The notes: generated by a model from the sequence alone, not told the origin. A stretch of DNA of 64,000 nt from Magicicada septendecula (GCA_034769895.1 CM068370.1:44380844-44444843); one strand, 5' to 3'; shown: positions 1 to 11,269, numbered from the stretch's first letter. A program made the numbers and translations.

Positions 1-3000
1 TAATAATTGTAATATTAATTAAACTTTGCATAAGCATATATTATTGAGTACCAATTGAAATTGACGATTGTAACAAGTGGCAATAAAATCATAGGTAAGC
101 ATAGACAGGAGTAGATGTAAGATTTTATCTATGAATGCTATCAAATGTGTAAATTAGTAATTAAATTGAAAAAATTGGATTCATGATTATAAAATGAGAG
201 CAATAAAATAAATAACGGTATATAAACCATCGACATTGCTATGTAACCGAAATTTAGGTCATACTGGGATTAGACACACATACTACACCACATTCATAGG
301 ATAATGAACACTTAAGGTATCATTTAAAGCATCATATAAAGGGCGTAAATTTGGGATCCTTTGGAGCCTAAAGGCCATCTCAACGAACCAAATTGGGGAC
401 AATATGTAACGCCAAAACGTAGGAAAAATAAAAATTTTTTTTAGAAGATAGGAGCCACCTAGCAGCTGTTGATTTGACAATGACGAATGAAAGGACATTA
501 CCAGATGCAGTTAGGACAAAAGGAGCGTAAAATCCTTTAGCTACGGCCGAGCATGGTTCTGGACAGGCCATAAATCCGAGATAGCACATGGTCACCTAAA
601 GAAATTAAGGGGTGTCGAGCTGTAAACTAAGAAAACAAAGGCATCAGATCACGGGAGTATTACTGAGAAAGCTATCGTCGCGGGAAGCAGACACAGAATA
701 ACGGAAAACAGGCCACACCACACGTCTGAACCATCAACGACGCAACGAGACACTGTTCTCAATGAAAGGAAGAGATCGACCAGATGTATTGCGAACAAAG
801 GACATATCCGGTGAGGTACGGGTACAATGGGTGAACCAATTAACAAAGACGGCGGGGAGCGAAGTAAAGTGAGAGGTTTCTAGCTATGCCACAGAGAAAC
901 AGTAGCAGAGGTGACGTTACTTAGAAACGACCACACCAATTGCGTGTGAACTAACAAGGACGCAGATGGACAGAATAAGACAATGCAGAAATTGGTCACG
1001 CTTGTGAGTAGCAGAAGTCAGCAGGGGCATGACAAGGGAAGATTGGGAAATTTATAGCGACGTTAAGTGTACTTGTTAAGCAGATGCAGCTGTGGCAATT
1101 AGAGAAATTTGTCTGAAAGGAACAGAAGAACAAAGGTCAGGATGATTGACATGCGTGAAATCTGACTACCGCCAGGGACGAAGGGTGTATCCAAAAAGGA
1201 AGCCGAGGGGGTAGGAAATGAAATATCCTATCAGAAGCCAGAGCTCAACGGAGGGGGTTTTTTAATAGCACGTTTCTAAGAAAGCTAGAACGAAAACGAA
1301 TGAGAATTTGACAGATTATCAAGTGAGGGAAAATAGGAGGGTATTCCCGTGGAAAAGACAAACGATAACCAATGGGAAGGAACCGATGGGCGAAGAGAAT
1401 CTAGAGTGGGAATTCGGTGGATTGAGTATATAAAATAAGCCGAGAACGCAAACGGGGAGTCTAAGATATATTTTCGAAAGAGTGAGAGAGTCCGAAGTCT
1501 AATAGTAAATTTTCGGAGTGACGATCAGAAGTGTTGACGAAGTATGATATAAGTTTCTTAAAAGCGTTAGGAGTCGCGACGGAAGTTCAGAATTCGTTGA
1601 TAGTGAAGTCCGCGAATTAACTGAAAACGTACTAAAATCCGATATGTATAAACGATTGTAAAGCAGTGTCACTTATACGTTATTGCATAGAACAAAGTTG
1701 ACAACAACGTATGCAATACGATCGAGATTAACAAGTGCGAACTAAGAATATAGTAGTACATAACTTATAAAATGAATAAGATCGCAATATGTGTCTACAA
1801 CAGTCTTGTGAAAACCGTAAATTGAACTTCAAAAAATCTAACACTATAACTGGTTACCTGTCAGTATTCTATTGCAATATCGGAAGATGCCGGGTGTGAT
1901 ATTCTAAGTGAAGTGTGTGTACAAGGATAAACCACGAGATGAGATACGTACCTTCAATGACATCATCAATCGAAGGAGTGAGTGATGAACCCTACACAGT
2001 TCAGACGCCGTAGAAAGGAATAACTTACCCAAAGTAAATTTTTATGTATTAATTAATACTTAACAAACACCTGTCTGTCCTATTAAATGAACTCAGGTAA
2101 AAGCTTTGGCATGCTAAAACACTCATGTGTGTCTTAGTAAAGTAATTCTTATATCGGAAAAACATGAATCCAATTTTAAATAAATTTTGTGTAATTGGTA
2201 AAGTTAATGACTATTGACGTTGAAACTCAAATTAAAACCTTGAGATAGAGCTCGTAAGATGAATTGCTATTGAAGTAGAGAGTATTTAATATTTCGAATG
2301 AGCATAATATGTTAAATAAGAACTAGTATGAAAATAATAATTGCCTCAAGTATACTGAAATTTGTGTATGCGTTTATTTATTTAATACGTACCTGAGATA
2401 GGGAACAAATATCATTATTCGACAGAATGGCATAGTATGCATAATCATCAAGCATATGTAAACATATAAAATTATTTGGAGCTTCAGTGGAATTCATGTT
2501 AACATTAATTACCGTTGCTGGATATAAATCCTATAATTTATTAACTAACACTGTCTTAACATCATATTTTACACACAAACAAGTGACTAATTAACACCCA
2601 GTAAAGATAATGTTGTATTAGTATAGTGATAATTAAAAAGAGCGGTAATTAACGTTATAAGTCATAAGTTTTGAACCAAGCTATGTTTAAAAAAGTATGT
2701 TATGTCAAAATGTTCACAACATTATTCTCTTTTATGTCATGTAAAATATTTGTGTGTAAGTGCGCGGGTGCGCGGGTGATTTACATTTTATTTAATAACT
2801 TTCAGGAAAGTTAACATTTCATTCTTAAACTTGGAAAGAGTGCTCTCTTGGTTATCAGCTACATTTTGCATTCTCCACACCTATGATTTTTATATGATTT
2901 TTTGAATGAAATCAATCGTCTTTTATTCTCGTTATCTTTAAGGAAGTAATAAAATTTACAGATTAGATCTAGACAGGCCTTTGCAGAATCGGACAGAGTT

Positions 3001-3740
3001 TAAGCCTGATTTCAGTCCATCTGTGTTCTCATCTGTGACGCTGCTAAAGTTTTTACCAATCAGAGGGTTTAAAAATTATTCAGATTTGTCATCTGTCGAG
3101 AGCACTTCGGAGTTCCTTCCAAAGACTCCTTATAGAAAGACGTACTCGCTGCCACGAGTTTTTCGTGACCAGACAGGTCGTTTCCCTTGAGACTTAGGGT
3201 TGGTTCACGGTTCGAGGTCTTCGAAACCATTACCACTTACAGAACTCAAATAATACAAAAATACATCATCATACTCCAGTGCTTTTCGCGTATAGTAGAA
3301 GATACACGCTAGGGACAAAATATCTACCGAGATATTTTGATACTTACGTGAGAACACTTCAAGTATCCGGAGTTTGTGTAAGCTTAATACACACAGATCT
3401 ATTTTACCCAGTTTTAAAACCCTGAGATAATTTTATAAACAATAACAGTTCGTATCGCAGTGTGCGTGGGTGCAAAGACATGAATTGTCAGCGTAGCAGT
3501 CATCGGTCGACTTACAGCAATCCAGTCGAGGTGCGGGGAGTGCATGGTGTCGACGCAAACAGTGGATTTCAACAGAACAAGTAACAAGTAACATAATTGT
3601 AAAGCAAGCCAATAGACTCAATTTTGAAAGACAATTTTTAAATAAACAATTTTATAGTATAAAGTAATAAGACAATGGTAAATTTTAATGTTTTAATTTA
3701 ATAAATTTTCCTACCTCCAGATATAGACTTTGTTGTAATA
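1..3740. other. Unassigned AT-rich sequence
   Basis: I recognise no gene, transposon protein or structured repeat here. Open frames on both strands are at most about 70 codons and resemble no family I know. The part from about 600 to 1600 is purine-rich on the + strand and slightly richer in G than the surroundings, which may reflect an old decayed repeat, but I cannot name one. Confidence 0.6.
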
Positions 3741-4020
3741 ATTTCTATAATACCTATCTATGCAGTTTTAAAATTGTATCGTTGCATAGATAGTATTTGG
3801 CGCCCAACGTGTGGCGCCAAATACTACCTATGCAGTTTTAAATTTGTATCGTTGCAATATATTTGTTTTAATTATAATTGAAAATGTCGCTTACAATCCA
3901 ACGTGTAAGCGTTAAATTACATATATTACATAGATAGGAGATAAAGATATTACATAGTGTCCAATTATAATTATTTACCTGCAGGTCTCATATGTAATAT
4001 CAATAATTGGATATCACTAT
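3740..4020. repeat. Palindromic repeat with tRNA-Lys primer-site-like core
   Basis: A 14-bp perfect inverted repeat (3791-3804 with 3813-3826) surrounds the loop CAACGTGT. It is flanked by a 30-bp direct repeat with one mismatch (3757-3786 and 3827-3856). The stretch TGGCGCCCAACGTG at 3798-3811 matches the first 14 bases of the primer-binding site complementary to insect tRNA-Lys used by many LTR retrotransposons. A second hairpin at about 3888-3911 also has CCAACGTGT in its loop. This may be an LTR/primer-site junction that was duplicated and inverted, or an unrelated MITE. No terminal repeats or target duplication could be fixed. Confidence 0.45.
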
Positions 4021-4029
4021 AAAATTAAA

Positions 4030-4745
4030 TATGAAAGTAATAATAGGACAAGCTAAGGCAGCAACAAAACAATTAAACAGTCTGCTTTGGAGTCCACGAA
4101 TAACAAAAAACAATAAAATCACAATATATAAAACTATAGTCGAAAGTATATGGAGCAGAACTGTGGGAAATTAATAAAAGAAATAAATTCAAAATAAGAG
4201 CTATGGAGATGGATTACTGGCGGAGGTGCTGTAGACTAACAATACTAGATAGAGTGAGAAATGTAGAGATGAAACAAGCGATGGGAATCGACCTTGACAT
4301 TATATAAACAATGGAAGCAAGAAGACTGAATTGGTTTGGACACCTAAAAAGGATGTCAGATGAGAGATGGCCAAGTAAGTTATGAAAATGGACTCCACCC
4401 TCTAGAAGAAAAAAGGAAGACCTAAACATTCATGGAAAATGGACGTCGAAGATGCAATGAATGTAAGAGGACATACAGAACAGGACTGTTTAGACCGGTG
4501 CCAGTGGAAGCTAGGATGCGAGAGGCGGCGCCAGTCGTAATTAAATCACAAACAAAAAAGTATTTACAACACTTAGAATAATAACAAGTGTGCAGACCTT
4601 TATTTTTCAGTTATTTCCATTGTACTGCTTTTTTAGACTGAGTTCCAACTCTGAGAGGAACGCGGGCAGACAGAAAGCGTAGACACGCGAACGCGGGGTT
4701 GTGTTAAACAATCAGTTATTACTGAGAAATACCGATTCACACAAC
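4030..4745 (+). pseudogene. LINE 3' end (reverse transcriptase C-terminal region plus 3' UTR)
   Basis: Broken frames encode the region downstream of the reverse transcriptase catalytic core of an APE-type LINE. Visible blocks are GQAKAATKQLNSLLWSPRI, a MEMDYWRRCCRLT-like block, and RLNWFGHLKRMSDERW with a basic WTPPSRRK tail. Frameshifts and stops interrupt it. The same sequence, including the 3' UTR with the CGCGTTCGCGTGTCTACG block, recurs in opposite orientation at 14966-15815, so this is a repeat family. The copy is 5'-truncated, as is usual for LINE insertions. I cannot place it confidently in a clade (RTE-like or CR1/L2-like are possible). Confidence 0.8.
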
Positions 4746-4762
4746 ATAATAACATGATCTAA

Positions 4763-5000
4763 ACATTCATGGAAAATGGACGTCGTAGATGCAATGAATC
4801 CAAGTGGACTTACAGAACAGGACTGTTTAGACCGGCGCCAGTTAGTGGGACGCCCTCCTCGACAGCGATCTCCCAACCATCGTTGCCGGAGACCTTAATG
4901 TCAAGCATCCCTCGCGGAACAGCAGAACGTCGAACCCCTACGGTAATCTCTCCGTAGGGCTGTCAAAGATGCGAGCGGCGGCGCCAGCAGTAATTAAATC
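4763..5000 (+). repeat. Second LINE 3' fragment carrying a foreign endonuclease segment
   Basis: The start (ACATTCATGGAAAATGGACG onward) and the end (GATGCGAGCGGCGGCGCCAG) match the LINE tail at 4428-4545. Between them, 4846-4962 is unrelated and reads in one open frame of 39 codons. It includes LPTIVAGDLNVKHPSRNSR, the conserved GDLN-x-KHP block of the APE endonuclease of Jockey-like LINEs. The fragment is therefore a mosaic of two LINE families, with the endonuclease piece replacing about ten bases of the host LINE tail. Confidence 0.7.
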
Positions 5001-5042
5001 GCCAAAAAAAATTCTTAGAAAATTTATGAATTTATTTAAACT

Positions 5043-5398
5043 ACAGATTTCAATTGGAGTTTCTGATTGACAGGCTTCAGTAACTAAATAAAGGAGAAAC
5101 ATAAAATGGTCGAAGGAAAGTGGTAAATGTTAAATAGTTTATAAAATTTGGCCTTGACCTTCTTAGTACGGTATATACTTGCCTCTGCACGCAATTGGTG
5201 ACACGTGTTTAGAAAGTAACTTTACATTCTATCCTATTTATATACTTCTAAATTTGGCCGGCTTAAAAGTTATAGCAGGCTTAATCCCAAATAGGCTTAC
5301 ATACAATTTATTACTTGCCTGCGTTTACATTGTAGCTAGTCGGAAATAAATTTGTCTTCGTTTGAGTTAGGGTGTTTCAGAATACGTATGAAGACGGT
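5043..5398 (+). repeat. Dispersed repeat DR1, copy 1
   Basis: About 355 bp that align along their length with 54350-54710 in the same orientation. Shared blocks include GGAAAGTGGT, CCTTGACCTT, AAAAGTTATAGCAGGCTTAAT, AATAGGCTTAC and TTTATTACTTGCCT. No coding sequence is visible. It contains a TATA-like motif (GGTATATAC). It could be a fragment of an unrecognised LTR or another non-coding repeat. The copy is interrupted at its 3' edge by the hAT MITE at 5407. Confidence 0.65.
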
Positions 5399-5406
5399 GT
5401 GAGAAT

Positions 5407-5722
5407 CAGCGCCGGATTTAGAGTGTGCTACTTTTCAGGGGAACAGATTTTTTTATAAGCTTAGGGAAAATATATTAAATCTAAGTACGGAACGATTATC
5501 CTTTGTTAGTTAATTCACTGTTTAGCTGTGAAGAGCGCAGCACTGTCCAGAAACACCGCCTCTCCCACAACTGATGTAGTCAGGGCTGATCGAAGGCTCG
5601 AAAAATATTCATTTATTTTTGTTACAATAATTTTATTTTTTTAACTTTTTGTAGCACGGGCCCCCTTGTGGTGCGGGCCCCTAGGCTGCAGCCTAGACAG
5701 CCAACCCTTAAATCCGGCCCTG
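5407..5722. mobile_element. hAT-type MITE with perfect 8-bp target duplication
   Basis: The 316-bp element begins CAGCGCCGGATTTA and ends TAAATCCGGCCCTG. These form imperfect terminal inverted repeats of the CAG-N-GCCGGATT type seen in hAT transposons. It is flanked by the exact 8-bp duplication GTGAGAAT (5399-5406 and 5723-5730), the duplication length characteristic of hAT. There is no transposase, so it is non-autonomous. The interior is AT-rich on the left and has a GC-rich palindromic stretch (GGGCCCCTAGGCTGCAGCCTAG) near the right end. Confidence 0.88.
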
Positions 5723-5959
5723 GTGAGAATGTAAGATTTTATTTCGGAAAACAATTATTGCAAGTCTATGTTTAAACTAATACTAAAGGAATGACTACTG
5801 GTGCAACGCCTGTGAGCTGCACCTTAGTAGTAGACAACGAAATTGTAGAGCAGACGATGGATGTCATATATTTAGAGATAACAATAACAAGCTATGGTTC
5901 GATTGGGAAATAAATAAGAAGCCAGACTGGATAAGCAAATAGGGTATCAGGTTGTGTGA

Positions 5960-6290
5960 GTGACTAGTTTTTAAGTTTGGTAATGAAAGCAATGATGTAC
6001 AAACGTACGTTGATGTCTATCCTGACATATGGAGATGAGGCAAGACCAGAACCTCGGTCACTGGAAAACAAACATAAGTTGCCGTGAATAAGTCGCTGAG
6101 CAGGATGATAGGCAAAACACGCTAAGCAAGATAGAACAACAGATGTCAATATTCGGGAAACGCGGTCATGTTACAGAAAAAGTGGAGAGGATACATAAAA
6201 AGGCGATAACTGTGGAATGTCCAAGACAATAGGATGGACGGATGACAGATTAGTCAAAACGACTCGCGATAATTGTCCAATGTGTTACCC
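5960..6290 (+). pseudogene. LINE reverse transcriptase C-terminal relic
   Basis: Frames that shift repeatedly encode a degraded block of the post-RT region of an APE-type LINE: YKRTLMSILTYGDEA, then MIGKTR, then DRTTDVNIRET, followed by a block resembling the usual FGHVQRMD. The order matches the family layout (thumb, then the helix near the LTYG-x-E motif, then the basic tail). Several stops and frameshifts make it non-functional. It is 5'-truncated. Confidence 0.6.
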
Positions 6291-6294
6291 ACGC

Positions 6295-7205
6295 ACGCAT
6301 ACTTGTGTGATTAAAAACGGAGAAACAAGTTGGCTATTGGTGTTAGCAACACAACCTACAGGCTTATGAGTCGAGAACGTGTATAAGAGACGGCGAAATT
6401 TAGTTGTAACATCGTTATGAGCTTTACTATGTTGTGGTTACTGTAGAGTAGTTTCTGAGCTCCTCTTCACAACTTTGTTATCTGTCAAATCCGGCCATCC
6501 ACCAGTAAATTACTTAAGATCTTGGCCTCATAATATATAATGGCAGTTCAGCTTATATTAGGTATTAACTGGCTGCAACTGAGCAGCTAATTTAACTTAT
6601 AAAGTTTGCATACAAGACGCAAGATTAGTAAATAATCTACCAGATGAAAGATTATATTTAGCAATATTGGAGATTAATATGTAAGCTATCCGAACTTTTT
6701 TAATGTTTAAGTTATATATTACAAAGTAATAATATTAACTGTCCAAAATAGTATAATTGTTGTAATATTACATTATAGAGAACTTTAGATGTATCAGTTG
6801 CAAAATGCATTTATTAGTTCAAAATAAGTAAGTAGCTGTCAAGGCTAGTGTATGCTCTACACTATGTACACTGTGTATTACTGTAAAGTATTGCTTCATT
6901 TCTGTCAGGTAGGGCTTAGCTCTTCTTCATAGTAACGTTTAGTAAATTATTTTAACCCAGCAGATTATTGACATAAGGCTTTCAACGATAAATGCTATTC
7001 TTGGAGGAGAAGGAGAAGGGCGAGAAGAAAAATTAAGAGAACTAAGATGAAGAACAAGAGAAAGAAAAAAGAAGATGAGGTAAAAGCAGAAGTAAACTAA
7101 TACTCATTAAGTAATGTGATAACTAACTAATTTGTTCCAATTTTGTTTTTTCACATTATCAGTTTATAAATACAGCACCACTGTAGATCAGTTACGCCTC
7201 CATTT
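6295..7205. other. Unassigned AT-rich sequence
   Basis: No recognised gene. A purine-rich stretch lies at about 7000-7090 on the + strand. A target-site or tail structure linking it to the neighbouring LINE relics was not found. Confidence 0.5.
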
Positions 7206-7800
7206 TTCCCTGTCCTTGGTGATCGATGTCCATCGTTTTATTTTAACTAAATTTTATCAGCATCCCTCGCCACTGCGTCAATCCAGCGATGCTTGGGTCT
7301 TACGACAGGCCTTCTACCCTCGATCTGACTAAACAATACATTCCTAGGTACTTTGTTGCCTTCCATCCTAATGAAGTGTCCTGCCCATTGCAATCTATGC
7401 AGTCAGACGGTGGTGGCAAGATCATTGTCTTTATACAGCTTGTATAGCACCTCATTGTGACGCATTCTCCATATCCCGTTAACTTGGATAACTCCATATA
7501 TTCTCCTGAAAATTCTCCTTTCAAAAGTATTGACTATGTTAGCGGCTTGTTTGTTCAGAGTCCAAGTCTCACTACCATATGTTATCACCGGTCTAATCAT
7601 AACTTTATATAATGTGACCTTGGACTGTTGGTGGATATTCCTTGTCTTTAATATAGTTGTCAACGAAGTATATGCTCTATTTGCGGCCTGTATTTTTTTA
7701 ATTGTGTTACCATATTGTAATTTACAAAATATTGTTATGGCAGTTTTTATGCTGTTGTATAAAACTCTTCTATGTAGTCAGATGTTATACTAGCTTTTCG
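7205..7800 (-). pseudogene. LINE reverse transcriptase C-terminal relic
   Basis: Read on the minus strand, a frame spans the thumb and tail of an APE-type LINE RT: YNSIKTAI near 7790, then KVMIRPVITYGSETWTLNK, ERRIFRRIYG, and, after a frameshift or stop near 7410, LQWAGHFIRMEGNKVPR and GRRPVVRPKHRWIDAVARD. The ITYGSETW block and the W-GHxxRM block are diagnostic of the family. The catalytic FADD region is absent (5' truncation). One frame break near 7405 makes it a pseudogene, but conservation is otherwise good. Confidence 0.85.
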
Positions 7801-8188
7801 TTAACGACGTGTAGTTTCAACTATCCATATTCTGTCGCCGAGTGATTCTCAAAGTGCGAGGCGAGACTCCAAGAGGCATTAAATTTTTAGACACTAAATG
7901 TTTCTTAATTTTTTAAAGAGACAATTCAGTTGTTTAATTAGACAATTATTCTATTTTAATTATTTTAGTTATTTTGAACGTAATACAGCAATAATTGTCG
8001 GCGTGGACTATACATTTTGAGACTGTTTATTGTCTCAACTGCCAACTGTGTTAAAACAGATTCTTATTAAATTCATTTGTTGCGATGATAAATGGTACCT
8101 CTGACGAACAGCACTATTCTAAGTGCACATATATCAAAATATAAATTTCAAAATACAGGTTTTAAGTGCTAATATCCAAAAATGATAT

Positions 8189-8678
8189 TGCTACGGCAAT
8201 TATGTAACTAATCGAAAAGTCGGCAGGTGCAGTACGTAAACATTCTACAGGTTTCTAGGCTAGTCGAGTAGGTGCAGTGTCGCTGTCAAGGCCGTGCAGT
8301 CAGTAACACTCCAGGCCGTTCTTGTTCTTTCAACTGTCCTGAAAATTATTCTGGCACGCCGCCAACTGAATGGAAAATTATTCTTGAACATCTGCGGGCT
8401 ATATATAAGCAACAGCGGCCGCCTTAGTTACTTACTTCTAGCGAGGGTTGTGGAGCGCGGATTAAGTGGTTGTTGTAAAACGTGATTACTGTGTTGCAAT
8501 TAGTGCGGAACTCTTAATAGTTGACATTATTATTACATGTGGACAAATTTAACTTGAATTACGGTATGAGGTTATCTTGTTGATTTTGAATTGTAATATG
8601 TGACTCATTAAAGCAAGTAATTAGTGGTTTCACCGGTGTCTGTATTTTGTTTCCATTGTACGAAATACCGTCGTAACA
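8189..8678 (+). repeat. Solo LTR, TGTTACGAC family, subtype B
   Basis: The 490-bp unit begins TGCTACGGC and ends GTCGTAACA. It carries a TATA box (GCTATATATAAGC, about 8398-8410), a conserved body and a 3' part ending TTTTGTTTCCATTGTACG. Subtype B shares the CGGCAGGTGCAG and CAAGGCCG blocks with the copies at 40134, 47780 and 55786. The flanks are ATAT on the left and ACAT on the right, compatible with a decayed 4-bp ATAT duplication. No internal retrotransposon sequence adjoins it. Confidence 0.8.
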
Positions 8679-9088
8679 ACATTATAATTTGGTGTTTAAT
8701 TTGTTTCATTGAATTTGAATTACATTTTGTTCATTGCCTTTCAGAACGTTAAATAATGAGCATACTTAAAATATATGCTAGACAACGCACAATTTGCAAC
8801 AAACCTGTTTGTTCGATTGTTCAAATTGATGATGTGTAATCCACATTAATGACGTTCACTCTGACGAGTGCAGTCGTCATATAGGAATACTACATCTTCT
8901 AGTCACAAACCGTCCGACCGGAATGAAATTTGTCACTCGTTACAGTATTATAAGTTACGTGTTTTCTTGAATTTCGTTGTCCATGACGTGTCCGTTGATT
9001 AACTAACTATAATTAAATCACTAACAACTCGGAAAACAATTTTTTTTATGGGTAAAAACGTAAAAGTTTTACCTTAGAGCCTGAACTA

Positions 9089-9115
9089 GTTTTCGCTTAT
9101 TATAAGGTTCGTCAG
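9089..9115 (-). other. CTGANGA-hairpin-GAAA motif of a Penelope-like element
   Basis: On the minus strand the motif is CTGACGA, then a short hairpin (CTTA-TAA-TAAG), then CGAAAAC. It overlaps the TGA stop of the PLE frame. Similar motifs occur at the other two PLE loci in this window. The spacing resembles the conserved core of the hammerhead ribozymes reported in PLE terminal repeats, but stem III is not evident. Confidence 0.45.
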
Positions 9116-9943
9116 AGGCTGCCACTGGGAGCGCTGTCCGTATTGTTCTTGCCGACGGTGTCGACTTTTGAAAGATCGATGTTGCGTGTGTGGGGTGTGA
9201 TATGTTCGAATAATCCGTGTGATTTGAATTGTGTGTGTTCGTTTAGGTTGTCGTTTTTATGTGTTTGTATATTTCCAATTGTTCAAGAGTGTCTAGTTTT
9301 CCGCCTTTTGTGTGTACGTGTAGGATGTCCATATTATTGTCGATGTTTTTGTATGTGTCGTTTGCTTCAATGAGATGGTTTGCAAAGGTGGATTCTGTAG
9401 TGGAGTGTAGTACCTTTGTGTGTTCAATCTATCTTTGTTTGAAGCTACGTCCTGTCTGGCATATGTAGAATTTGTCGAAATCTGAGCAGCTTAGTTTGTA
9501 AACACCAGATAGATCGAATTTGTTTTGTGCTTTGTGTGTGTGTGTTTTGATAGTGTGAGTTCTGTTTTGTTTATAGTTTTGTATGCAATTCTGTATCCTG
9601 CTTTTCAGAATTTGTGGGCTATTTTTTCAGTGTGGTTATTGATGTATGTTAGTGTTATGAATTTGTTGTTTTCTGTCTGTCTGTTGTTTGTTTTGTGTTT
9701 TGTGTAGGAGTTTATTGATTATTGTTCTGTTGTATCCGTTTGATTCTGCTAGATATTTGATGGTGTTTAGTTTGCCTTTGTAGGTATTTCATCTAGTGGG
9801 ATGTTGTTAAGTCTATGTATCAATGTTCTGAAGGCAGCTAGTTTGTGTTGTATTGGGTGATTAGAGGAGTTGTGTATTGGTGTGTCAGTTGTAGTGGGTT
9901 TTGTGTATATACTGAATTTGTGTCTGTGTTCAAATTTTGTGTT
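9112..9943 (-). pseudogene. Penelope-like element: RT C-terminus and GIY-YIG endonuclease
   Basis: Minus-strand frames first give the C-terminal part of a PLE reverse transcriptase (FSIYTKPTTTDTPIHNSS, then HKLAAFRTLIHRLNNIP, then IKYLAESNGYN). They then give a GIY-YIG endonuclease domain: SGVYKLSCSDFDKFYICQTG, where the family usually has YIGQTGR, then ANHLIEAND and DILHVHTKGGKLDTLEQLEI. PLEs encode RT and GIY-YIG together and retrotranspose without an APE nuclease. The N-terminal RT core is missing, ending at the inverted repeat near 9943. Stops near 9445 and in the 9500-9650 part and at least one frameshift make it inactive; the second glycine of the YIG motif is also replaced. Confidence 0.9.
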
Positions 9944-10197
9944 CCGAGTCGGTAGTGATTTAATTATATTTAGTTAATCAACGGACACGTCATGGACAAC
10001 GAAATCCAACTAACCTATTTGTTCGATTGTTCAAATTGACGGTGTGTAATCCACATTAATTACATTCACTCTGACGAATGCAGTCGTCATATAGGACTAC
10101 TACATCTTCCAATCACAAACCGTCCAAACATTGTGACATTTAATTTGTCACCCGTTACATTATTATAAATTAACTAGTTTTCATTAAGGGTACCAAG

Positions 10198-11269
10198 AAT
10201 CCCTATACCAGTTAATGGTAACATAAGGAACATTTTCTCAGGAACTACATGCACTAACTCTGTAAACTTTGTTGTGCTATCTAATGGATCATCCTTACAT
10301 ATTTTAACAGCATTGTTTTTAAATTGAAGTTTTGGTTCGCCCAAAAAAAATTATTTTTTCATCTACGTTAAATCTAGGCTAAGAAAAAAATTGACTTTTT
10401 GAATAAAATAAAATTAGTTCTACAGCTTATTTTTAAAAACTACTAGTTAAAATATGTGTCTTTGTACAGTAAATGTCCTTTTAAAGTTTCAACATGATTG
10501 GTTAACTTGTTTTTGAAAAAATGTTCCTCTTCCTGAAAAAAAATTGAATCTGTGGAAAACAAGGAAAACAAAAACATGCTTTATAATAACTTTATATTTC
10601 AGTTAACTTAGAAAGTTCCTGGATTGTAGTCTGGGGAATCACTAAATTCTTCTTCTTGTTTCTTTCTTTTTAGTCTTCTTTGCTCTCTAGACTTTTTCAT
10701 GGTCAGACATAGCTTTGTCCAAAGTGCGTATCCTTTCTTCATCAAGCATTTTCAATAGGTTAACCATCCAAGTACAATGATCAATTCCCAGTTTCTCAAA
10801 AGCTAAGCATTTAATACAACTGATATCATTGTAGTATGCTACTGCATCTGAAACACCAAATTGAAGTGTCTCTAGGCCCACAAATGTTGATTTTGGAATC
10901 CGAGTCCAAATTATGTGATTCACGCTCTAATTCATGTTTTGAGTTTTCCCATGAAGACATTTTATTTAGAAGATTTTCACTAGATAAATCTCTAAAAATA
11001 GGTTTGATTTGAGACATAATTGCAAGTGACATACTGTGTTTGCGTCTATATTCTGTATTGTCAGTACTTCAACCATGAGCTGGGACCAGTAGGGCTGGTT
11101 CAACGTCACTCGATACTGTGTATGGTATATTTCAAAAATGTATTTAAATATAAAAAAAGCATTAAACCCCTATATATTATATATTTCTGTAAAGAGAAAA
11201 TTTTATATTTCAATATTTCATTAAAGAAATAGCAATGTGAAAAAAATTGTTTTTGCTCTCCTGGGCCCC
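10198..11269 (-). mobile_element. TTAA-flanked DNA transposon relic (Kolobok/Mutator-like transposase fragment)
   Basis: The 1,072-bp unit starts GGG and ends CCC and is flanked on both sides by TTAA (10194-10197 and 11270-11273). On the minus strand it carries the C-terminal part of a transposase: MSQIKPIFRDLSSENLLNK, then CLHGKTQNMN, then a stop where the family usually has E, then SVNHIIWTRIPKSTFVGLE, LQFGVSDAVAYYND and a lysine-rich end (about 10640-11040). The CLHGKTQN-x-N-x-S-x-N block marks a family annotated in some animals as Mutator-like; TTAA duplication is known for Kolobok. The superfamily assignment is tentative. A frameshift near 10950 and the stop make it dead. Confidence 0.65.

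Larger units (their letters stand above)
8802..10173. repeat. Direct and inverted repeats bracketing the first Penelope-like element
   Basis: A direct repeat of about 160 bp occurs at 8802-8958 and 10012-10173, both beginning AACCT-x-TTTGTTCGATTGTTC. Just inside lies a 66-bp inverted repeat, 8967-9032 against 9944-10009, sharing TCCATGACGTGTCCGTTGAT. The coding relic sits between them. Penelope-like elements typically carry LTR-like direct repeats with an inverted part, so this arrangement fits that class. The repeats are 85-95 percent similar by eye. Confidence 0.8.

Noticed and set aside
9143-9707. Plus-strand cysteine- and valine-rich frames
   Set aside because: They are antisense shadows of the Penelope RT/GIY-YIG coding region.
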